Below are positions 24,323-37,505 of a stretch of DNA of 64,000 bases, one piece after another. Positions within the stretch are counted from its first letter, which is position 1. Each line of letters starts with the position of its first letter. Under the pieces are notes generated by a model. That model made no database searches and was not told the origin of the DNA. It saw nothing but the letters and a program-made list of their open reading frames with translations. Source of the DNA: Filosporella fistucella (lineage: Eukaryota; Ascomycota; Leotiomycetes; Helotiales); contig JAQJZZ010000018.1 of the NCBI GenBank assembly GCA_030077755.1, positions 2,570,008 to 2,634,007 on the forward strand. The letters are read 5' to 3'. The translations under genes were made by a program, and so were the position numbers.

Positions 24323-25282
24323 CTACTCCTGTGTACCTCCTCCATTGACATTCCTAGCAGAGAGTTCTCTCGTTGTGAATCTCCGTCCTTTGTCGCCTGT
24401 CATGCTACTCTCCACAGAATTGCTATGATCTGCTGATCCAATAGAGCCTGTAATAAAGCCAAGTGGTGTCGAATTGGTGCCAAAACTCAGGCTATGACCA
24501 GTGAGCTTCTTGTGTTTGACGATATTGACCAAGCGATTGAGCACCGAGAATTCGACCTTCAGCTTGACAGCATAGATAACAGGTTTGTACGTCGTCTGGA
24601 TCTCCCAATGCCCCGAGTACTCGGTGCCGAGTAGTGTGGCGTCGAGAATCAAAACCAAAGCGTTGACCAAGATGAGATGAAAGAGTAGCTTTTGATGTGG
24701 ATCGGAATTGCGTCCTCTGAAGGGGCCAAACATTCGCACAGTTTCGTATATATAGAATCCTGAGATGATGGACTCTTGAACGAAGAAGGTGCCAACCTGT
24801 ACCTTGTCGAATATTGAAAAGGCGTTGACGACGGAGAGATTGGGATGAGGTTTGTTTGACAGGAACGCCAAGATCATATCAGGGATTCCGATACAGATCG
24901 CGTTGAATATAATCATATAGAGAACCCAGCGAATCCTATCCAGACTTCCAGATACAAGGTGGAGACGGGAGTACAGAACCAAGGACTGCCCAGTTACCAT
25001 GGACATCCACCCGATAGCAATGAGCAAAACAGGCGGCCACCATAGCGGCATGATTTGAAAGAATAGCAGAATGAATCCGACCACATGCGGTGCGATGCCC
25101 CAGGTTGCCGCTACAAAACTCCAGAAATATAGTCCTTCCCGTCGTTTGAAGATCGCGAAGATAATGACGGTGAGCTCTATAACATTATAAAGTGCAATAG
25201 CTGAGAAGGAAACCATGATCATCCATGTTGGGAGATGGGCCACGACAACACCAGTAATACCATTGCTCTGTTCATTAGCCAT
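24323..25282 (-). CDS. Seven-transmembrane fungal protein (DUF7703-like)
   Basis: One exon, 319 aa from ATG 25282. Seven hydrophobic segments can be counted, starting at WMIMVSFSAIALYNVIELTV and ending near ALVLILDATLLGTEY. Loops are short, and the C-terminal tail of about 80 residues is Ser/Thr/Gly-rich and cytosolic-like. Motifs such as GQSLVLYSRLHLVSG and ESIISGFYIYETVRMFG recur in an uncharacterised Pezizomycotina membrane family, which I believe is DUF7703. It resembles the rhodopsin-like fungal integral membrane proteins but lacks their usual Cys pattern. A receptor or sensor role is possible, not shown. Confidence 0.75.
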   Translation of the reverse strand: MANEQSNGITGVVVAHLPTWMIMVSFSAIALYNVIELTVIIFAIFKRREGLYFWSFVAATWGIAPHVVGFILLFFQIMPLWWPPVLLIAIGWMSMVTGQSLVLYSRLHLVSGSLDRIRWVLYMIIFNAICIGIPDMILAFLSNKPHPNLSVVNAFSIFDKVQVGTFFVQESIISGFYIYETVRMFGPFRGRNSDPHQKLLFHLILVNALVLILDATLLGTEYSGHWEIQTTYKPVIYAVKLKVEFSVLNRLVNIVKHKKLTGHSLSFGTNSTPLGFITGSIGSADHSNSVESSMTGDKGRRFTTRELSARNVNGGGTQE

Positions 25283-26176
25283 CGTGGAGATCAGGTAAAA
25301 TGATTGATGGTGAAGCTGATAGAGAGACCATGAAGGTATTATATTCTCATAGTATGGCGCTCACTGTCCTCGCGCACACTAGACATTCGGGCTATTCCGT
25401 CGATGAGTTGATGCCACAAGATTTAAATGGCCGTGGCTGAGCCAACTGGAGTGAAGTTGATGACCCCAGGAGTTGGAAGATGCTGAAATCCAATCCGATC
25501 CATATTTGCGAGCTCATACATCGCGTTGTGTGAGCCTCGTAGTGTGTGTCTCCTGAACTCAACCCAGTGGCTCTGTGGCGTTCGTAGCATGGTTGCAAAC
25601 ACAGTGCAGCTATTGATCCTAGTACCGGGGAATGGGGAAAGAGTGCAGCTAGTCAATCGAATCGAACGCATCAAGCCAAGGTACGCCATTAACTTCATAT
25701 TTGGTGAACCGTACGCAGGGCGGGTCGGCCGGTTGTCCCAGCCGTATGAAAGAGTGTTTTTTGGGACTAGGGAACATCAATCAGTGATTGATCAATTCCA
25801 TCGCCACGAGCCGAAGGAGCCGCGTAAATTTCGCTGCCGATATCAAAAGCTGGATGTTTCTGCACCGTCTGTTCCATGCACAATGTCGAATTATTTGCTT
25901 CTTTTTGGAGCTGAGAGCACACAGACCCTAGCCTTATGTCAGCTATGTCTCGCCCAGACTACTATTGACTCCAGCTCCTGAGCTTTCCATGGCAATTACC
26001 ACACTCGGTACAGCCACGGGTACCTTTCCCAAACTGGGTAATTCTGCACAAATTGAGCTGACTGCCCGGAACATACCACTAATAGTAGGGAAGGGATTAT
26101 CATCCAGTGGAAGGAATGATCGCCAGCTAGCGAGAACGAGTTTGAGAAGTGTTTACTAAGATAGAAGTGAGATGAT
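25283..26176. other. Last unique stretch before the repeats
   Basis: About 0.9 kb. A minus-strand frame (25698-25423) has a protein-like look (PFPGTRINSCTVFATML, HLPTPGVINFTPVG) but no start context, partner exon or family I recognise; it may be a gene remnant. Confidence 0.35.
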
Positions 26177-26503
26177 TGTAACGGTTACTTGTTACGGTCG
26201 CTAGGTCTCAGGAGGAGGTGGTGAGCAGGCGTGGTTCTGGGAACCGAGTAGTTCTTAGGATCTCGGCTCCTAGGAGCCAAAGTGTAACGATACGTCGTCA
26301 CTGGGGCTTGGTCACCTGACAAGTTGGATATTAGGAACAGATTCGGAAGGGTTTTAGAAGGGCATATGTATTTAAGGAACTTCTCTCCCTCTCTCCCTCC
26401 CCTAGCTTTCTTGTTTCCTTGGTATCAAACCTAATGATATACGGTTCGCCTCCGTTTATACTCCCATATATAGTTCCGCTTATTATATACTCATGATATT
26501 ACA
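26177..26503. mobile_element. Probable solo LTR
   Basis: The stretch begins TGTAACGG and ends ATTACA, giving the short TG...CA inverted ends of an LTR. Inside are a TATA-like TATTTAAGG near 26,371 followed by a pyrimidine-rich leader (CTCTCCCTCTCTCCCTCCCC), as in fungal LTR promoters. I see no internal coding region and no clear target-site duplication, so the exact ends are uncertain. Confidence 0.4.
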
Positions 26504-26633
26504 ATATATATTATAGATGTTTCCACAGTTTCCCAGAAAGTAACGCGCCGAACCTGTCGTGTGCCCGATGTTCGCGGACATGTTAGCAACGTCGACTAAT
26601 GAGTTGGAGCTACACAATATATTGCACCACAGG

Positions 26634-29600
26634 CACCAGCAATTTTATTTTCCTTCTAGCTTTTGCTAGAGAATTTCAATATACTATTGGAAGGTTCCTA
26701 CAAATTCTTGGGCTGTATCGCGTCAAGTGCGCGTGATATTTGGTGCATGCGAAGTCGAAGCACATTTCGATGGCTTGTGATATACTGCGAGATATCACAA
26801 TACAAGCTGTGGTATTCTTTTTTTCGTTTGAAACTTTGCCAGACAATATCACACTCTAAGAATGGCTCACCTACAAAGGATGAATTGGTTTGCGGTCGAT
26901 TGTAACTTGTGTCTGATGCTTTCCTATCGTCAATAGAACGCCTACGCATCTGCCTTGAAAATGGCAGCATACGCTCCAGCATTTTTGTTTTGTACTAAAA
27001 TGTGTCCCGCGTCTCTAAATATCGTAGAGATTGTGCTAGAGGAGTATCATATCGAAACAGATTGATCTGCACATCTGCTGCTCGATTTTCATCTGTTAGC
27101 CATTACTTGAAGCCCTCGTTACGCTGCCGCATAAGTTCCAGTACACCCTCCATCATTTTTAGTTCCATCCCAGAATTTGTCAGATCATTTCAAAGATCAA
27201 AAAGAGAGATACAGCAAATGATGGGCTTGAAAGAGATCGGTTTGAATTTGTGCTGCTCGGTGATCGGCTGGTTGCCACTGATGAAGTAGCCGGCAGCTTT
27301 CCCGAAAAATTACAGCACACCCTCTGGCCTTTTTTTCTTCGTCCAAAAATTTGTACGATTTTTTGAAAGATTAGGGAGAGAGATCCTGCAAATGCTGGTC
27401 TTGAAACAGATCAATCTACACTTATGCTGCTTGGCGATGGCTCGCGTGCTGTGGATATCGTCGTCGGCGGCTCAACCTAATATTGTACCACACCCTCCAG
27501 CATTTTTATTTTCCTTTACGCTTTTGCAGTCTGTGTATTAATCATTGATAGATTATTCTTGCAAATGCTGGGGCAGGAACGAGTTAATTTGTTCTTGTGC
27601 TACTTCATGTTAGCCCGCCAGCCACGGATACATTCATCGATCACCCACACTAGATGTTGCAGCACAGCCCCCAGTATTTTTATTTCCGTTCAAAATTTTG
27701 CTTACTCAGTCGCAATAATTGATAGATCACTCCTGCAGATGCTGGGTTCGAAACGGGTGAATTTGCGCTTTCATTCCTTGATGTTAGTCCGTCTGTTGGT
27801 GAGACAATCTTTTGTCACTTCAATTGAATCTCGCAGCACACCCTCTAGCTTTTTTTTTTCCGTTCCAAACTTTGTGCCGCAGCTTCTGATATCACAAAAA
27901 ACATTTCTGCAAATGCTGGGATTGGGACGTGTTGATTTGAAGCCGTGCCGCTTCATATTGGCCCGCGTACGCTTATATAGTACTTGGCTACTTCTATAAG
28001 ATCTTGAAGCACACCCTTCAGCTTTTTTATTTCTGAACCAAACTTTATATCATGGCTGCATATAATATAAACAACGTTTATGCAAATACTGGTATGAGAA
28101 CAAGCTAATTTGCACTTGTGCTGCTTCATGTTGGCCTAGAATTCAATAACATTGCCAGTCGCATGTCAATTCTTTCAGCACGCCCTCCAGCATTTTTATT
28201 TTCATACAAGCATTTGCAAGAATGTTTTAGATACTATAGAAAGTATTTCTGCAAAGTTTCATTCAGAAACAGAGTGATTTGGGTTTGTGATACTCGATGG
28301 CATTTTGTTCCTATTAGTAGTAAATATCGTATACATTCAGATATTACGGCACATACTCCAGCATTTTTATTTTCTTATCAAAATTTGCAAGAATGTTTCA
28401 AATACCACTTGAATTATCTGTGCAAAGTTCTATTCTCAAACGAAATGATTTGAGCCTGTCCTGCTTGATGGTAGCCTGTATTCATCAACAGTACTATACA
28501 ATCCTCTCAATTATTAGGGCACACACTCCAACATTCTTCTTTGTGCATGAGTTTTGCAGGATTGCTCTTCGTACCCAGCAGAGTAGTGTGACAAAGTTTG
28601 GTCCTGAAACGACTTGCTTTGAGTCTGTCCTGCTCGATAGTAGCCCGTAATCATTGGTAGCGGATCTTCCATCAACTCAGATATCGTGGCGCGTGCTCCA
28701 GCATCTTTACTTTTGTGCGTGCATTTGTAGAATTGCATTTTATATCCTAGAAAATAATCTCACAAAAATTTATTCTGAAACAACCAGTTTTGAGTCTGTG
28801 CTGCTCGATGGTAGCTTATAATCATTGGTAGTGGCTCTTGCGTGGTCTCAAATCTCTTTACATAGTCCAGCATTTTTATTTTTGCACATAACTTTGCAGG
28901 ATTACTTCTACTCTTTTATGAAGTATATCTACAAAGTTTCGTTCCGAAACAAGGTGGTTTGAGTCTGTGCTGCTCGACATCAGCCTACAGTGACGAGAAG
29001 GGGCGGTCATAGGCCCTTCAAAACCAAAGCATACCTTCTAGCATTTTTCTTTCCGAACGCACATTTGCACAACTCCTTCTAGTAGTCAATAGATTACTTT
29101 TGAATAGTCTTGGCTTAGGACGACTCGATCTCATCCTGTGCTATACAATTTTTAGCCTTGAAGTCAACAGAGAATTTTTACCCCCAGATATGGCAGTACA
29201 CACTACAGCATTTCTATTTTCATATGAGCATTTGTAGGACTCCTTCAAGTAAGTAGAAGACTGGACTCCCAAAATACTGTCCTGGGACGACTCGATTTCA
29301 TCCTGTGCTGACAGATATTCGTGTGGTGGGGTGGAAGCGGGGTCGCCTGCTTGCACATATTGCTATTCACCTCCCATCCTTTTTTACTTTCGTCCAAGCA
29401 TTTGCACACTGGATTGAAATGGTAAGAGGAGGGCTTTTGCAAAGTCTCGGGTTAGGAAGCTTCGATTTCATCCTGTGCTGCTCGATATTCGTTCGCGGTT
29501 AATAGACGCCTTCCAAGTATGCTTCTCGATAGTACACCGTCCAGCATTTTTTCTTTCGAATGAGAATTTCCATGTTGCATCTTAATAGTATGGAGATTAT

Positions 29601-31950
29601 TTCTACAAAGTTTCAGCCTAGAACTGATCGATTTGATCCTGTGCGCCCTGATCCAACGTCCGCGCTTAATATACGTCTGTGAACCATATTTCTCGACAGT
29701 ATACCGTCCAGCATTTTTTCTTTTCGAATGAGATTTTGCACGCTCAATCTTAATAGTATGGAGATTCTTTCCGTAAAGTCTTGGACTAAAAATGATAGAT
29801 TCCATCCTGTGCTCCTCAATTCACGTCCGCGGTTGACATGCCCTTGAACTACACTTTTCGGCAGCACACCCTCCAAATTTTTTTTTTTCGAATGAGATTT
29901 TGCACGCTCAATCTTAATAGTATAGAGATTCTTTCCGCAAAGTCTTAGACTAGAAATGATTGATTCCGTCCTGTGCTCCTCAATTCACGTCCTCAATTCA
30001 CGTCTGCGGTTGTCACATGCCCTTAAACCACACTTCTCGGCAGCACACCTTCCATCATTTTTCTTTCCCTACCAGCATTTGCCTTTCCAATTTCAAGAAT
30101 ATAGAGAGCATCTCTGCAAAGTTTCAAGGTAGGAGGAGTTGGTTTCGTCCTGTGCTCGATGTCGAGAAGTGGGATAGTCGCTTGCCTGACAATGAAGAAT
30201 TCATCGCACAATATCCAGCATTTTTCTTTTCGTCCGAGGAATTGCCATTCTACTCTAGATGGTATAACAAGTAAATTTGCAAGTGCGTAGACTAGGAGGA
30301 CTTCATTTCGCTATGTTCTCGAAACTCGCGACATGTGAATACTGCGTCTCGATAATTTCAGCGCACACCTTCCAACAATTTTAGTTTCGTGCGAAGAGCT
30401 GAATTCTGGCCTTGAATTGTATAAGCAGTATACTCGCAAAGTCATAGGTTAGGAGGATTCTATTCCGTTTTATGGTCGAAGTCCACTATAGGTTTATGAC
30501 GCGTTGGGCTCCTGGGAGAATGATTCAGAGCACAGCCTCCAGCATTTTTCTTTTTGCTTCAGTATTTGCAAGATCATTCTTAACCATAATTATAACATAT
30601 GTGCAAAGTACGAGGTTAGGAGAACCAAACATAATTCTGTACTCGACGTTAGTAAGTCGAAGAGCGTTTCACCCTACCCAAAAGCACTTGAACACAACAT
30701 ATCAAGTTCCAGCCTTTTTCTTTTTGTCTCAGAACCTGCAGGATAGTTTTTCATTATTATTGAAGCGTATATGCCTAGTAGACGCCTAGGAGAACTCATT
30801 TCCATCCTGTGCTCGATGTCTCTGAGCCTAGGTATCTTACCACACTAGCACTTGGATATCATACCTCAACGTCCAGCATTTTTGCTTCGACTCAGCATTT
30901 GCACAACTGTCTTTAATTGAGATTGAAACGTCTCTGTGCGGTTTGAGTCTAGGAGGATCTGAATTCGACTTGTACTTGATGTCTCCTTGTGTCTGATACA
31001 AAAGACTTTTCGCAAGTACTCGGATACCCTGGCATTGCTTGTCGCATATCAATGCTTTCAGCACGCCCTACAGCAATTTTCTTTTGGTGCCCCCATTTGC
31101 AGAATTGTTTGCATTTATATCTATGATTGGTTTCCAACGTTTTAGCCTAGAAGGATGCAAGTTGAGTCTGTGCTGGACGATTCTATTAAACACTTACCCT
31201 GCTTCCGATGGCTCCACGCCACAGCACAGGACCCAGCATTTTTCTTCTTGCACCAAAAATTGTAGGTATACTCCGAATCATATAAATAATGATTTCACAA
31301 AGTCTTAGCTTAGGAGGATTTACTATGCGTTTGTGCCGAGTGACTGTCTTGAAATATTATCAACTTCCCAGGTCCATATCTCTGCCGCGACAGCCAGCAT
31401 TTTTCTTTTCGCTCCGGCATTTGCAGGAATGCTTGGATACATGTCTAAAATTGATCTCTGGCGTTTCAGGACGGGAGGGTCGGAATTGAGTCTGTGCTCG
31501 ATAACTGTAGTCGAATGCTACCTGGCTTCCAATGTCTGCATCGTTCAACATACCCTGCAGCATTTTTAGTTCTGCTCCAGCATTTGTAGGAATACTTACT
31601 TACATGTTTGGAATGGACGTACAGTTTTTGGGAACAGGATGACCTGATTTGCGTCTGTGCCTATCGACTGTAATATAGTGCTACCACGCTCCGGAGCACC
31701 GCAATCTACTATATAGCCTCTAGCATTTTTCATTTAATATCATGCTTTGCAATGTTATATGACAATATGAGAAAAACATATCTGCAAATGCTAGGGCTGT
31801 TACTAGCCCCTTTAAATATATATCTGGCTGGTGCCTGAAATATATGAAATCAAACCTTATATTAAAGCAATATAGGTTATATCTCCGCGTCCAGCATTTT
31901 CTTTTATATTCAAGAATTTCCGAGACTATTTTTTATAAAAAAAAGAATAT
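26634..31950. repeat. Degenerate ~170-bp satellite, about 32 units
   Basis: A tandem array in which each unit carries box A (CCAGCATTTTTCTTTTCG-like), then a GCATTTGCA box about 20 bases later. A second conserved block (CTGCAAAGT, then about 20 variable bases, then GTCCTGTGCTCGATG-like) follows about 50-70 bases further on. Box A starts near 26634, 26808 (weak), 26976, 27147, 27320, 27497, 27670, 27844, 28017, 28187, 28358, 28528, 28698, 28867, 29038, 29205, 29367, 29541, 29708, 29873, 30052, 30215, 30372, 30539, 30709, 30873, 31070, 31233, 31394, 31557, 31720 and 31891. The spacing is mostly 161-179, mean about 170. The second block changes gradually along the array. The last two units fade into AT-rich DNA. 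Open frames inside are not genes as far as I can tell. Confidence 0.9.
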
Positions 31951-32526
31951 ATTCAAGAATTCCTAGGATAGTATTAGCCCTTTTTAATATAAGCTTAATT
32001 ATAATTCTAATTTAATATTATTTAATTAAGAAATAATCTTTAATAAAATAATATAAATTCTTAATAAAATAACAATTTCTCAAATTATTAAATAACTTTA
32101 ATAAGAGCTTAATAATTATATTAAATTATAAGCACTTAATATTATAATTATTTAATAAATTATTATAAGACATATAAATAAAAGGTAATTTAATAAGTAA
32201 AATAAGTTATATTTTAATATAAGACTAAACTCTAGCCTTTTGAAATAATAAAATTAAATTATTTAAAGGATGCTTAAGGGGTTCTTATAAATTGCCAAAT
32301 ATAATTAAATAATTAAAGTTATATAAAATTATAATTTTAATTATATACCTAACATTAGTTATCGTCATTCACACCGTGAATGGGTTTTTTTATAGTAGTG
32401 AAATTAAAGTGTAATCTATGCCCAGTTATAGCGTGAATAGGTTAACCCCAAGTAACCCCAAACCCATTATTACCGCTTATACATTGCCTAAAATCATTTT
32501 AAAATATCATAAATAGCCAAGGAGCC
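31951..32526. other. AT-rich spacer, leader of the first TLH relic
   Basis: Very AT-rich with no readable gene. A short palindrome (CATTCAC-ACC-GTGAATG) lies near 32,367-32,383. From about 32,380 the sequence aligns with the leader of the telomere-proximal TLH copy. Confidence 0.6.
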
Positions 32527-35500
32527 ATGGCTTAACCTATCCCCGAAGCATTGGATTATATTATTGCATTAAATGTTAAGTTTGGCATATTAATTTATTT
32601 ATAGTGCAAATATATAGTTTCGCCTACCGCCATTTCCTAACATTTAGGTAATAAGCACAAAACCCTAATCAAATTATAAAAAGAGTTAAATAAGTATATT
32701 TAAACATTTCCATTTTAATATAATTATACTAGTATACGATTGCCTAATAATGGATTAGCGCCCTAGCCCATTATTCCCATTTTAAATGGCTATTTATATT
32801 AGGATTGCCCATATATGAGCCAGAACCGAGACGTTATACGGTAGCATGGGAATAAGATCCATAATAAGAAAAGGGTTTCCGATAAAGAATTATTTAAGAT
32901 AGTTAAGTTATAATTATGGTTTAATAATCAATAAGCCCGATATTGGATTATTAACTAAAGCAAGTAATACGAGCAAGAGCGATAGAGGCGCCGAGCTATA
33001 ACACGTAATATTAGAGAAGAAACCAACAATTTAGACCATAATAATAATAATAATGTTAATAATAATAAAAGCGACCAGGATAATATTAATAACCAGATTA
33101 TCCAGGATATTAAAAAATGGAAGGGTAAGGCCTAGGAGCGGTGATTGCGGATATTAAAAGAAGTGCCTATCATTAAAATGGATTCGTGATTATGGTATAT
33201 AAAGTGGAATGAGGTATTAAGCTAATCCAAGCACAATTTGGTCAAGATATTCCATTATACCCATATACCCGACCTAGATGAACCGCAATTAAAGCGATTA
33301 TTACGTGCATGGAATCGAATTTTAAAGCGTTATTTAGACACATTGGAAGCAACCGACCATAAAAACGCATTAAAGTGGTAGGCATTACCCAAAAATAAAG
33401 CCGCGGACTAGCGCCCATTTAAGTTACTACAAAATGCCAAAAGCATTAATAAGTATAATGGAATTTTTACATGTTTTATTTATTATATAATGCGTATAGC
33501 GCCATTAGAAAATCATATAAATGAAATAGGTATATTAGATTATTTTTAATAATTTAAATATAATTTCCAAAATATAATAGAAAATTTGACTATAATTATA
33601 AAAACCGGAGTAAAATATACCAACGCATAATAAAAGTGCATCCAAAGAATCCGGAGTAAATTAGATAAAAAAGTAATAAATAATAATATAAAAGATTAAC
33701 TATTAACCAGTGCATTAATGTATTTATATATATTAACCATAATGCAGAATACTAGCCGAATTAGATTATATTATTCACCCATAATGCATTATTTAGCCAT
33801 CCGAGGTATTAATAAGCAAAGCCAGTTATTGCGATCCGCATTTTTTTATATGCCCATTTTAGTAGGCATATTATGGATCAATCGATTAATTATATTAAAA
33901 GTAGCCGTCCCATATAAGCCATGGCCGGAATTAAAATTAGATAATAAAGCCGATATCAATTCCGTGCCCGATCAAATCTATAAGTTATAATAATTGCATT
34001 TATGTAAGGGTTCATTTTTACCCATATCTAATATTTTAACATAATTGGCCATAGGAAAGAAATTCAATAAAACGCACTAGTTACCATCTAATATCCATTG
34101 GTCGGATAATGAATAGACAATTAATTATTTAAGCCAGCCAGTTATATTAGCTAAGGTCTAGAGCATATGTCACGCATTAATTAAAGAATTGCAGGAATTA
34201 ATAAAAGTGTTAACATTTGGATCCCTAGTGCCCCCTATCGATTTGAGTCGAATTATTAATAATATGGCATGGAGCCAAGCATTTCGGCAATAAAATTTCA
34301 GTTTTATTAATTATGCCCAAAATTAGGACCAGGTAGGCGGGGATTATAAGTTTTTATTAAAGCGAGCACGGAAAAGAGAAGGCTAGTAGAGGTTATTAAG
34401 GACAAACCACGCCACCAAGAAAGTTGAATAAGTGGATTCGCAAGTTATATTATATTTAACCAAGAAACGTCAATTTTTATAGAAGTTAATAATATATATA
34501 CATATTACCGGTATATCCGCCCATTCCATTTATTATACGGTTATTTATTAGATTAGGAGGCTAGCCCGCACGTGGACCCGAATTAGGATTTATTAAAGTA
34601 AGTAATAATATATATTCGGCACGTAATATATATATTATAAATGGTCGGATATGTTTTTTAACCATGTATAATAAGGCGCGGAAGAGAAGAGGGAATATAG
34701 AATATATTATACGGTGTTTATTAAATGATGTTAGCCAAATTATAGCCTAGTATTTAATACGAGTTCAACCATTTGCCCGGGCATTAGATTATCGTGAGTC
34801 AGAATATTTATTTAAGGATTTATAAGGACCATGGGCCGGGGAGGAATTAAGCCAGGCGTTAGGGAGCGTTACCAGAAAGCATTTAAGAGTATATTTAAAG
34901 GCATCCGGATAGAGGCATACCGCAATTGGAATTGCTACCCGGAAGTTAATGCGGGCTAGCAAGACGTGGGAAAAGGAGCATAAGGAGCCCGAAGATAGAG
35001 TTAAAGAGTTTGCCGAAGGAGATAATAATAAGGAATTAGAGTTGGATACATTTTAATATATCATGGTCCGGTAAGTTTAATTTCCTTAGCCGGGCGGGGG
35101 AAATAATATATATTGTGAAGGGATAGGAAGTGTGCCGTCTGAGTGCACGATAAACAACACAATAACCAAAATAATAGGGGTGGTATTTGAAAGAAGAAGA
35201 AGGATTACATTATTAAGTTATGCTCGGGCTACACTATATGTGAAGTGAGCACCGGAGCGGAAAAACTATCTACCGGTAAAACACATGACCTAAAATCACG
35301 GGGCTTCAACCCCACCACAATATAAAATATTTAATTAATATAGAGTATAAGCAATCCGGATATGGACGTAGGGTAGCGCAAGCGCATTATGCCATTAATA
35401 GGGCATTTTTATATCAATTAGGGCCCGAGTTAATCACGGCATATAAGCAAGCATTAATAGCATAGCATGGATTATGGAAATTAGGCCGTAATAGCATTGG

Positions 35501-37505
35501 TAATAGTTATAGTATAGGAGGAACCGGTCATTAACGTAAAGCCAGCTAGCAGTTAATTAATTGGCCTATTAAGAGAGAGCGGATTAAAGGATCCGATCTA
35601 GCATTAGTTAAATTATAACGGATATACCATGATTCCTAAGCCAAATCACGATTAAAAGGATAGGCGTTAGCATTATAATTAATCCATTATCCATCTAAAA
35701 CACAACCATTAATCATTATATTACCCACTAGCAATGGCAAGTTAGCATTATTTTTTTTAGTGGCAGTAATAACCTAATAATAGACGGTCATCATTATAGT
35801 GCCATTTGCCGCATTAGTGGATAACATTATTACGCGTGGGCAAGCAGCCGGTTTAAATTGCGAGGAATAGATTAATGAGAAATCCGGACACGAATTATAA
35901 TAATTAATTATAATTAGCGTAGACCGGGCAGTCTAAGGGGAGTTTTTGCATTACGCCAAGGGGTTAGAATTAAAAGGGCAATTAGCCCATATATTTTTTA
36001 ATAAAGTCCATGTTATATTTATAAATACATCATACCGCGAGCGGTTATGAGATTTATAGACATTATAATATTTGAATTGCCCGTTTACCGGATTAATAGC
36101 AACGTTAATAATTAATTTGGAAGATATATTACGCGAGCGGTTATGTATTAATAATGCCCAGATATTCCGGCGGAGTATAGCGCGGAAAACCATTCGATAT
36201 TAAGTGAGAGATAATAAGAACGAGGTGCCATCGGACATAGCTATCAAATTTATCTAATAAGCACATTTGGGCGTAGGGAAGAGAGGTGTTATATACGTAT
36301 GGAGTTATGAGATAGGAGGAGTGGTTAGTTAAGCATTGGATTGCCCGTTTTACCGAGCACGAATAGAATCCAAAGGGGAGGTATTATAATAATGGGTTTA
36401 GGGTGCCGGCGGATGGATCGTTGCCACCGGGGCATTAGGAACAGGAATTAATATTAAAGGGATCATATATGTGGTTCATATTAGGCGACCATATAGGTTA
36501 ACTAGTTTTATCTAGCAATCCGGACGTGGGGGGCGGAATAGAGAGGTTAGTGAGTCGATTATTATTACGCGGGTTAAGAATAATAGCGGACGAAGACGAA
36601 GCGAAATCATGAGCGAGTATTCCATTAAGCAAATTGATAAGGATGCCATAATAGAATTTATCCAAGGGTAAGGATATTAACGTTAGGTTTTAAGTCGATA
36701 TATAAACGGAGATCAAGACGGGAGCAGTTATAGCCAAACGGATAATGTATTTTATGACCGGTGCAGGATAAGTAGCAAGGCAAGGGGCCCGAAAGGAGAA
36801 GAGTTAATAGAGAAGCCCGGGATGCATATCATAGAAGATAGCATAGTAATCAAGGGAATAGATATCATCTAGGGTAGGTTAAGGGAAGTGCAAGCATTAT
36901 AAGACCAGATGATTAAGGTTATGGATCGATTATAAGGCGATTGCATATATTATGGATTAATGCATTATAAGCAGGCGAGAGGCAAGGCACACGCATATAA
37001 GGATTATCCATAGGCAATTGCGTCCGGGTGCGGGATTATAGCATATGAAGCATAAAGAGCGAATATTAATTTAGGAGAGTTTTAGTATTATTGGAAGTGT
37101 GGATTATCGTAATAAATATGCCGGCATTTAAAAAATAATAAGTGGTGTGAGTACCCCGAGGTAATATTGCCCGGGATATATATATTATACTAGTAGTAGC
37201 ATTTGCAAGTAATTATCGAGGTAGCGGGATTCCAAGGGGATTATGCGGTTAACGTTTAGGAGTGGTTAAAGGAGGTCGGAGAGGGGTTTAGTCAGGATTG
37301 GGAGAGTAATTAGATAAAGACATGGCGGATGGCATGTGAGATATATAATAGAATAAAGGAGGAGGATAAATAGGTATAAAGAGGATATATTAAGACCGAT
37401 AAAGATTAGAGGCCAAGGGGAATGGCAGAGCACCCATAGTTAGTAGGGGAGGGAGAGGCCAGGTTATTGGACATTAAGAGGGTTAGGGTTATTATAGATT
37501 TTTAA
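32527..37505 (+). pseudogene. RIP-mutated telomere-linked RecQ helicase (TLH relic 1)
   Basis: Reading stop codons as lost Gln, the frame from ATG 32527 gives the TLH/DUF3505-type N terminus, then LLRAWNRILKRYLDTLEA and QNTSRIRLYYSPIMHYLA. After a recognisable 46-base intron (34,511-34,556) comes a PARGPELGFIKVSN block and a C-terminal RHTAIGIATRKLM segment. From about 35,340 follow helicase motifs: I PTSNGKL, Ia VPFAALVD, II NKVH, III LIATL, V VATGALGTGIN, VI QSGRGGRN. A Cys-rich tail (KCGLS..ICRHL) closes the gene at 37505. Motif I has lost its Ser (GKS to GKL), and NKVH stands for DEAH; each change is a single C-to-T or G-to-A step. A break at 35,060-35,330 is an unresolved intron or insertion. 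It is clearly non-functional. Confidence 0.88.

Noticed and set aside
26663..31569. Many 60-146-aa open frames in the satellite
   Set aside because: They follow the repeat period, occur on both strands and lack consistent starts or families. Periodic hydrophobic peptides here come from the T-rich boxes.
26634..31950. CRISPR-like array
   Set aside because: Units are degenerate, about 170 bp, without short identical repeats and unique spacers, and the genome is fungal.
33718..33990. Independent 90-aa gene
   Set aside because: It is simply a stop-free piece of TLH relic 1 in that relic's reading frame.
35951..36193. Minus-strand 80-aa gene
   Set aside because: Shadow of the helicase domain of TLH relic 1 on the opposite strand.
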